Below, in pieces: positions 58,218 to 64,000 of a stretch of DNA of 64,000 nucleotides; the first letter of the stretch is position 1, and every line of letters starts with the position of its first letter. The position numbers and the translations under genes are program-made. The stretch is from Ruminococcus sp. (GTDB lineage: Bacteria; Bacillota; Clostridia; Oscillospirales; Ruminococcaceae). The DNA is taken from NCBI GenBank assembly GCA_029060305.1, contig JAIDUG010000050.1, positions 1 through 64,000 of the forward strand. Direction: 5' to 3'. A model generated the notes under the pieces. It was not told the DNA's origin and did not search any database. It saw nothing but the letters and a program-made list of their open reading frames with translations.

Positions 58218-61001
58218 TTAGTCCTCCTGTTTGAAAGCAATTTCCTCAAGACTTCCTGCTCCCTTTACAAACTTAAACTCTATACTGTGCATATCAAGAC
58301 CATTCTGTGCAAAGTAAAGTCTTATCGTCGTAAACTTAGAGAATATAGGAATTTCCTTTGAGTATGAAACCGGCTGACCGTTAGTGCCGTTCCATGTGAA
58401 AGTACCTGAAGCCGTTCCCATAGCGAAAAGTGTAACCGGAATCTGTGCCACTTCGCTCTGAGTGGAAGATGCTGTGATTGTAACTTCATAGTAACCGGCA
58501 TTATTCACGGTCAAAGCAAAACTATAATTTGTACCCTTTTCGGATTTTACTTTGCTGAGGTCGAGTTTCAGACAGTTATCAAGTTCATAGAATACTACAG
58601 GTGAATCGTTTTCTGAAGAATCGTCAGGACGGTTTATTATTTCTACAGGTTCATCTTCACCGCAAAGACGTTTCATTGCGTTAGTACCCATAAGAAAATT
58701 ACATATATTCATAGCGTTTCTTTGAAGTTCGCAACGCAACAATGTGCCTTTTCTGAGTTCGTCAAGTGTGTTGTCGTCTCCGGAAGCTCCGTCAGCACAT
58801 ACCATATAAATATCATTCTGTACACGTGCCATAGATGCAAAATCATTTTTATTCGGTTTATTGCCACGGGAATTTATATTAGCCCACCAGTCCGTCATAA
58901 CTATTCCTCTGAAACCCCATTCATTACGAAGAATAGTTGTATTCAAATCATAGTTTCCGGCAGTCCAAAGTCCGTTTACAGGTCCGTAAGTTGTCATAAC
59001 ACTGTCAGCTTTTCCGGACTTAACCGCAATTTCAAAACCTTTCAGATAGATTTCACGCAACGCACGCTCAGAAATTACTGCCTCAACGTAATGGCGGTTG
59101 GTTTCCTGATTGTTTGCACAAAAATGCTTTATAGTTCCTGTAACTCCTGATTTGTGCAGTCCTCTGAGTTCAGCGGAGGCAATTTCACCGGTCAGGAACG
59201 GGTCTTCCGAAAGATATTCAAAGTTTCTTCCGTTCAGAGGGTGGCGGTGGATATTCATTCCAGGACCTAAAAGACAGTCAACCTTGTTTGCAGTCATTTC
59301 AAGTCCAGTAAATTCAAACAGTTCTGTCAGAAGTTCACGATTGAAAGTAGATGCTATCATAGTACCATTAGGCAGACTGAACGCTTTAGTTCCGCAGTCC
59401 AGTCGCATACCTGAAGGACCGTCATCACAACAACCGGCAGGTATTCCGAAATTAACAAGATTGTCAGAAACTCCGCCGAATGCAGAAGCAGTACCGGCGG
59501 TAACTTTTGGACTTCCCATACCCTCGCCACGAATTATACAAGACAAATCATAGTCTGAAAGCTGTGCGATAAATTCAGTCATTGAGTTTTTACCGTTCTT
59601 CACGTCAATAAGTTTTATGCCCTTATCACCGGTATATTCTATTTCTGCCGGAAGATTTTCTATTCTTCTTTGATTTTCGTCATATTCAAGCAACGGTACA
59701 CTTTCTGTAATAAGCATACGGCATTTTTCGGTATGTACTGGCTTTATTCTCTCAAAAGCAATAACAGGTGGCATTGCCTGAGAACATTTTTGTAAAACTT
59801 TAGTTTCATCAATGTTGCAGGAACAAACAATTTTTGTGTTTCTTACGCTGTTGCCGACCCAAAATTTATATTGACCTTTTTCAAGCACCCAACAGAATCT
59901 GTGTCCGGTCACTCCCGAATCGTCATAAGACGCAACATCATAATAGTTTACTTTTATTTCAAGTATCTGACTTTCAGACGGTGCAAGGGTCTTTGTTTTA
60001 GCGAAACCGCATAATACTTTTGCCGGTTTACCGAGTTCCCCTTGTGGTTGTCCGCAATAGACCTGTACAACTTCCTTACCGCTGTAACTTCCGGTATTGG
60101 TGACTTTCACACGCAAGGTTACTGAATCATCATTATATATTTTTTCCTTTAAAGTTATTTTAAAATCAGTATATGAAAGTCCGTAACCAAAAGGATAACG
60201 CACTGCTATCCTTGCAAAAGTCTCAAAAAATCTGTAACCTACGTAAATATCCTCACAATAGAAATTTCTTTCCTTACCGCCAAAGCCACGAACGTAATTA
60301 TAGTCATTTATTCTATATGCAATAGTGTCGGGAAGTTTTCCGCACGGACTTACTTTTCCGGTGAGAACGTTTGCCACACCTGTACCGCCTGTCATACCGC
60401 CCTGCCATACATAAAGTACAGAATCCGGTTTATATTTATCAACAAATGACATATCTATAAGTCCGCCTACATTCAGCAACACAACCACTTTTCCGAAAGC
60501 ATTGCGTACTTTGTCAAGCATATCGTTTTCGGTATCTGTGAGAAGATACGAACCTTTTTCAACTTTTGAATCCTGTTCTTCACCTGCTGTACGTCCGATT
60601 ATTACAATAGCTGTATCGCACTTTTCAGCAGAACGTGAAACAATATCGTCATCAAGTGGCATTTCTTCCTGTGACCACGGCTCATTACCCCAACCTGCTC
60701 CCACATCGTAAGGATTCAGCTCGTCCCATTTTCTATACACGTCAAGAAGTTCAGTATCTATTTCAACCCCTGCTTCAATAAGTCCGTCAACTATTCCGGT
60801 GACTTTTGAAACGTTCACCATACCGCCTGAACCTGTACCGCTTTTGTAGTAGTGTAACTGTATTCTGCCGAATACTGCAACAGGCTTGTCCTTTTCAAGC
60901 GGAAGAACATTGTTTTTATTTTCAAGCATTACGATACCCTCAGAAGCAACCTGTACGGCTGTTTCAATGTATCTGCTCCAGTCAAGAGTTTTCATTTTCA
61001 A
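58218..61001 (-). CDS. GH3 beta-glucosidase with reversed domain order
   Basis: C-domain-like region and FnIII-like region precede the TIM-barrel; GIVMTDWW nucleophile motif, TIKHFCANNQE. Confidence 0.92.
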   Translation of the reverse strand: MKMKTLDWSRYIETAVQVASEGIVMLENKNNVLPLEKDKPVAVFGRIQLHYYKSGTGSGGMVNVSKVTGIVDGLIEAGVEIDTELLDVYRKWDELNPYDVGAGWGNEPWSQEEMPLDDDIVSRSAEKCDTAIVIIGRTAGEEQDSKVEKGSYLLTDTENDMLDKVRNAFGKVVVLLNVGGLIDMSFVDKYKPDSVLYVWQGGMTGGTGVANVLTGKVSPCGKLPDTIAYRINDYNYVRGFGGKERNFYCEDIYVGYRFFETFARIAVRYPFGYGLSYTDFKITLKEKIYNDDSVTLRVKVTNTGSYSGKEVVQVYCGQPQGELGKPAKVLCGFAKTKTLAPSESQILEIKVNYYDVASYDDSGVTGHRFCWVLEKGQYKFWVGNSVRNTKIVCSCNIDETKVLQKCSQAMPPVIAFERIKPVHTEKCRMLITESVPLLEYDENQRRIENLPAEIEYTGDKGIKLIDVKNGKNSMTEFIAQLSDYDLSCIIRGEGMGSPKVTAGTASAFGGVSDNLVNFGIPAGCCDDGPSGMRLDCGTKAFSLPNGTMIASTFNRELLTELFEFTGLEMTANKVDCLLGPGMNIHRHPLNGRNFEYLSEDPFLTGEIASAELRGLHKSGVTGTIKHFCANNQETNRHYVEAVISERALREIYLKGFEIAVKSGKADSVMTTYGPVNGLWTAGNYDLNTTILRNEWGFRGIVMTDWWANINSRGNKPNKNDFASMARVQNDIYMVCADGASGDDNTLDELRKGTLLRCELQRNAMNICNFLMGTNAMKRLCGEDEPVEIINRPDDSSENDSPVVFYELDNCLKLDLSKVKSEKGTNYSFALTVNNAGYYEVTITASSTQSEVAQIPVTLFAMGTASGTFTWNGTNGQPVSYSKEIPIFSKFTTIRLYFAQNGLDMHSIEFKFVKGAGSLEEIAFKQED

Positions 61002-61033
61002 AATCTCCTTTTATTATATATTTGATAATACTT

Positions 61034-61591
61034 TTATATCGGATAATACATACGATAATATTCTTTATCTCTCATAAAGTTGCAGAAGTCTATAACCTTA
61101 TCGGATTTAATACATTTGTTTGTCTGTCCGGAAATACATAATTTCTGTTGTACATAAATACCGTCTGTTTTTTTCAGCAGATACAATGTATCAAATCCGA
61201 CATCATATATTGTATCCGCATATTCCATAAAAACAGGAACATCTTCTATTTCCACACTGTTCACGAAATCGTACATTGTATAAAGGTCATTTTCAGGTAT
61301 TGTACTTTCAACAGAAGTATTTTCCGATAAACGTATTAACTGTTCTGCCCAGTCGTCAGGCATTTCACCGTGTTCGCCTAAAATATAGTCGGGTACTTCT
61401 ATATATTTTCCGTCTGTAGTTATTAAAGATGCTGAATGAATTTCGTCATAAGCATAACTGTCATAAGTCATAAGAAACATTAACTCCTGCTCAGGCGGTT
61501 GTACTTTACGGACTTCCTTTTCCTTACCGCAAGCTACAAATGAAATTACTGTAAAAGCAGTCAGAAATATACATACGATTTTTTTAAACAT
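61034..61591 (-). CDS. hypothetical lipoprotein
   Basis: Signal peptide with lipobox-like SFVAC. Confidence 0.65.
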   Translation of the reverse strand: MFKKIVCIFLTAFTVISFVACGKEKEVRKVQPPEQELMFLMTYDSYAYDEIHSASLITTDGKYIEVPDYILGEHGEMPDDWAEQLIRLSENTSVESTIPENDLYTMYDFVNSVEIEDVPVFMEYADTIYDVGFDTLYLLKKTDGIYVQQKLCISGQTNKCIKSDKVIDFCNFMRDKEYYRMYYPI

Positions 61592-61724
61592 AATTTTTCC
61601 TCCTTTGCTTTATGACAGTTAAATTATAACAACTATCTACAGAAATTTCAAGTCTTTTCACCAAATATTCAGAAACAATTAATATATTACAAAAATAAAA
61701 AAAAGCCTTGTATTTCAAGACTTT

Positions 61725-62012
61725 TTATCTGTTATTAATATGAGATTCAAGAATACTTATCAGTGCCGATGCTGAACCTGAGTGAGAACGTTCTATACAT
61801 ATCGGAAGTCCTTTTATTTCGTTCACGGCACATCTTGCCATTTTATGTGACATTGTACCGGTAAACATCACAAGCAAATCCGGACTTCCTATCTGTTTTC
61901 TGAGGTCAGTTTTCATATGCGTGAAAACTTTCGCCCTGCATTTGTACTGTTTGCAGATATCCTTATATCGTCTTACCATACAGTCGTTACCGCCTAAAAT
62001 TACTACACTCAT
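61725..62012 (-). CDS. DUF2325 family protein
   Basis: MSVVILGGNDCMVRRYKDICKQY; SD GGAG before ATG 62012. Confidence 0.85.
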   Translation of the reverse strand: MSVVILGGNDCMVRRYKDICKQYKCRAKVFTHMKTDLRKQIGSPDLLVMFTGTMSHKMARCAVNEIKGLPICIERSHSGSASALISILESHINNR

Positions 62013-62030
62013 TTTTATACACTCCTTCAT

Positions 62031-62062
62031 GTTAGCTATCACTAATATTAGTATATACTAAC
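62031..62062. promoter_or_regulatory. double inverted-repeat operator candidate
   Basis: GTTAG-N6-CTAAT directly followed by ATTAG-N6-CTAAC. Confidence 0.6.
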
Positions 62063-62078
62063 TTTCGTAAAAAGTCAA
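62050..62078 (-). promoter_or_regulatory. promoter of the DUF2325 gene (TTGACT, 17 bp, TATACT)
   Basis: Minus-strand hexamers at 62078-62073 and 62055-62050. Confidence 0.7.
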
Positions 62079-62124
62079 GTTTGTTATACACACGCAACAA
62101 AAAAACTGCACACAAAGTACAGTT

Positions 62125-62664
62125 TTATTTTTTTCTTCTGAATCGTGGCATAATTTTCGTTCTGTACATATAGTGGCAGGCTTTGAGATTCACATCATAC
62201 AGCACGAAAATAATATTACAGAGTGCCAGCATAATTAAACTTCCATATTTTCCTATTTCGTCAAATTCCTCAAGCATCTGTTCAAGTCCGAAAATATATA
62301 CTGTCACAAAAAAGTAGACTATCACACATACATTGAATACAATAAATTTTATAGTACGTCGCAGAAATTTTATATTTATCCTGTCGATATAGAATTTCAT
62401 AATAGGATAATGTCCGAAAAGCATTATAAAAATCAGTGCTGATTCCTTGTCAAAAGTTATGAAAAGCGAAAGCAGACCTACTGACATATAGGTAAGCCAC
62501 GCCCAGCCCGTACTCACTTCAACGGCAATAATCATCATAAGCACTCCGGCAACCATCGGCAACAACAAATACAGCATTGGCATAATTCCTGCAAAAAACA
62601 TAGCTGTAAGGCATAGTGCCGAAACTATGCCCCCCAAAGCCACACGATAACTTATATCTCTCAT
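62125..62664 (-). CDS. hypothetical polytopic membrane protein
   Basis: Five or more hydrophobic segments. Confidence 0.7.
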   Translation of the reverse strand: MRDISYRVALGGIVSALCLTAMFFAGIMPMLYLLLPMVAGVLMMIIAVEVSTGWAWLTYMSVGLLSLFITFDKESALIFIMLFGHYPIMKFYIDRINIKFLRRTIKFIVFNVCVIVYFFVTVYIFGLEQMLEEFDEIGKYGSLIMLALCNIIFVLYDVNLKACHYMYRTKIMPRFRRKK

Positions 62665-62666
62665 AT

Positions 62667-63422
62667 TCAATCCTTTTTCTTTGCTTTCTGAACATTATAC
62701 GTTATCGCTGAAAGAAGTCTTTCCGGAATAAATCGCTGTCCTATTGCACAGCATTTTGTGGTAAGAGACGGTACAGCAAAAAATTTTCCCTGAAAAAGTC
62801 TTTTCAATGCATAGTCGGCAACGTATTCCGGCGAAACAGGTTTCACACTGAAACTTACTCCTGCACGGTTATTGAAATTGGTGTTTACCGGTCCGGGACA
62901 GAGTACAGTTATTTTTACGTTTGAATGTTCTCTTCTGAGTTCCTCATATATCGCTGACGACAATCGTATAACGTAGTTTTTTGAAGCGTAGTAAGAAGAA
63001 AGCAAAGGTCCTGTCATAAATCCTGCTACAGAAGCCACATTCAGTATATAACCCCTGTCACGTTTTTTGAAGTCACGCAGAAACAGTTTTGTAAGAATAT
63101 GGAGTGCAGTTATATTCACGTCAATCATTGCAAGTTCGTCGTCAAGGTCTGTACAGTCGAATTTCCCGAAAATCCCATAACCTGCATTATTCACAAGCAA
63201 ATCAATATTCCTGTCTTTGCAGAAATCATAAACCCTGAAAACATCTTTTCTGTCTGAGAGTTCAGCCACGATTATTTCAGTATCTTTTCCGAAATCTTTC
63301 TGTAATTTTTTCAGTACATTTTCGTTTCTGCCTGTAAGAATGAGTTTCCAGCCGTGCCTGTGAAGATTTTCCGCAATACATTTTCCTATTCCGGAAGTCG
63401 CACCTGTTACCAATGCTTTCAT
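62667..63422 (-). CDS. SDR family oxidoreductase
   Basis: TGATSGIGKCIA, NNAGYG, YYASKNYV. Confidence 0.9.
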   Translation of the reverse strand: MKALVTGATSGIGKCIAENLHRHGWKLILTGRNENVLKKLQKDFGKDTEIIVAELSDRKDVFRVYDFCKDRNIDLLVNNAGYGIFGKFDCTDLDDELAMIDVNITALHILTKLFLRDFKKRDRGYILNVASVAGFMTGPLLSSYYASKNYVIRLSSAIYEELRREHSNVKITVLCPGPVNTNFNNRAGVSFSVKPVSPEYVADYALKRLFQGKFFAVPSLTTKCCAIGQRFIPERLLSAITYNVQKAKKKD

Positions 63423-63443
63423 AAATAAATCACTGTCCTTTCG

Positions 63444-64000
63444 TTAACTGTTCAGCAAGTCGAATAAATTTTCATTGTCCATACTGTTTATCCCGAACAA
63501 AAATAAAGTCTGTTCGTAGTTATCGGGATTTATGAAATTGCTGAGGGGTTTTGCCATATCTTCCGGAGATATTACCGCAATTTCGCTGTAGTGTTGTATC
63601 AGAAACTGTATAAAGCAGTCTGCATAACTGTCTTTTATCAACAGAAGTTTCTTGTTATTGTTCACGGAAGTCTTTATGCGTATAAAAGGTTCTTCCTCAC
63701 CTATATACATTCTGTACATATCACCACCCGACAGAAACTTCTCATCATTAAGAGTTTTCCGGTAAGTAATTCCGTTATTTTTGTAAGCTGTACAGGAAGT
63801 AACCTCCGCACCGCCTGGATAGCTGTAAACATCCAGTATATCAGATTTTGTTTTGTCGTAAAGACATCTGCTGTAAAGGTTTCCTCGGAAATCACTTGTA
63901 ACGTGCCTTATAGTATACTTGTTATATGACAAAGACTGAAAACCTAATTTCTGAATAACTGTCCTGTAAATGTAATACGCTCCGTAACTTGTAATTCTGG
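63444..64000 (-). CDS. DHHW family protein, 5' end cut by window edge
   Basis: The frame stays open beyond the reported TTG start to the window edge, reading ...SYGAYYIYRTVIQKLGFQSLSYNKYTIRHVTSDFRGNLYS. Confidence 0.65.
   Translation of the reverse strand, partial: RITSYGAYYIYRTVIQKLGFQSLSYNKYTIRHVTSDFRGNLYSRCLYDKTKSDILDVYSYPGGAEVTSCTAYKNNGITYRKTLNDEKFLSGGDMYRMYIGEEEPFIRIKTSVNNNKKLLLIKDSYADCFIQFLIQHYSEIAVISPEDMAKPLSNFINPDNYEQTLFLFGINSMDNENLFDLLNS

Overview
This 64-kb window looks like the chromosome of an anaerobic, Gram-positive, Ruminococcus-like Firmicute. The lineage is inferred from a dockerin-bearing CAP protein, a reversed-domain GH3 beta-glucosidase, AddAB, and sigma-A promoters with 17-bp spacers. 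Most of it is core or housekeeping: uppP, tyrA, rluD-like, addB-addA, htrA, ltaS-like, cdd, paired TIGR03960/TIGR03936-type proteins, rplS, two signal peptidases, rbgA, rnhB, yraN-like, thrC, tig-clpP-clpX, clpC, a Bce-type sensor/ABC module, glmS and GH3. No rRNA, tRNA, CRISPR array, prophage or transposase was seen. The strongest uncatalogued signals are intergenic. (1) Three tandem cysteine-rich micro-ORFs of 17-19 aa lie on the minus strand at 2118-2373, with an exact 101-bp period, a Shine-Dalgarno (SD) sequence each, one shared promoter and a terminator. Nearly all differences between copies 2 and 3 are synonymous. (2) Two diverged tandem copies of a small structured RNA lie on the minus strand downstream of clpC (about 40124-40412). 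Each has its own -35/-10 with a 17-bp spacer, and one hairpin shows compensatory changes. Other notable items: a DacF-like PBP that has lost all three catalytic motifs, a 50-aa Cys/Asn-rich membrane mini-protein behind clpX with a CATACTA -10-like element, and a double palindrome over the DUF2325 promoter. All calls are by eye from sequence and remembered family motifs; no database search was run.
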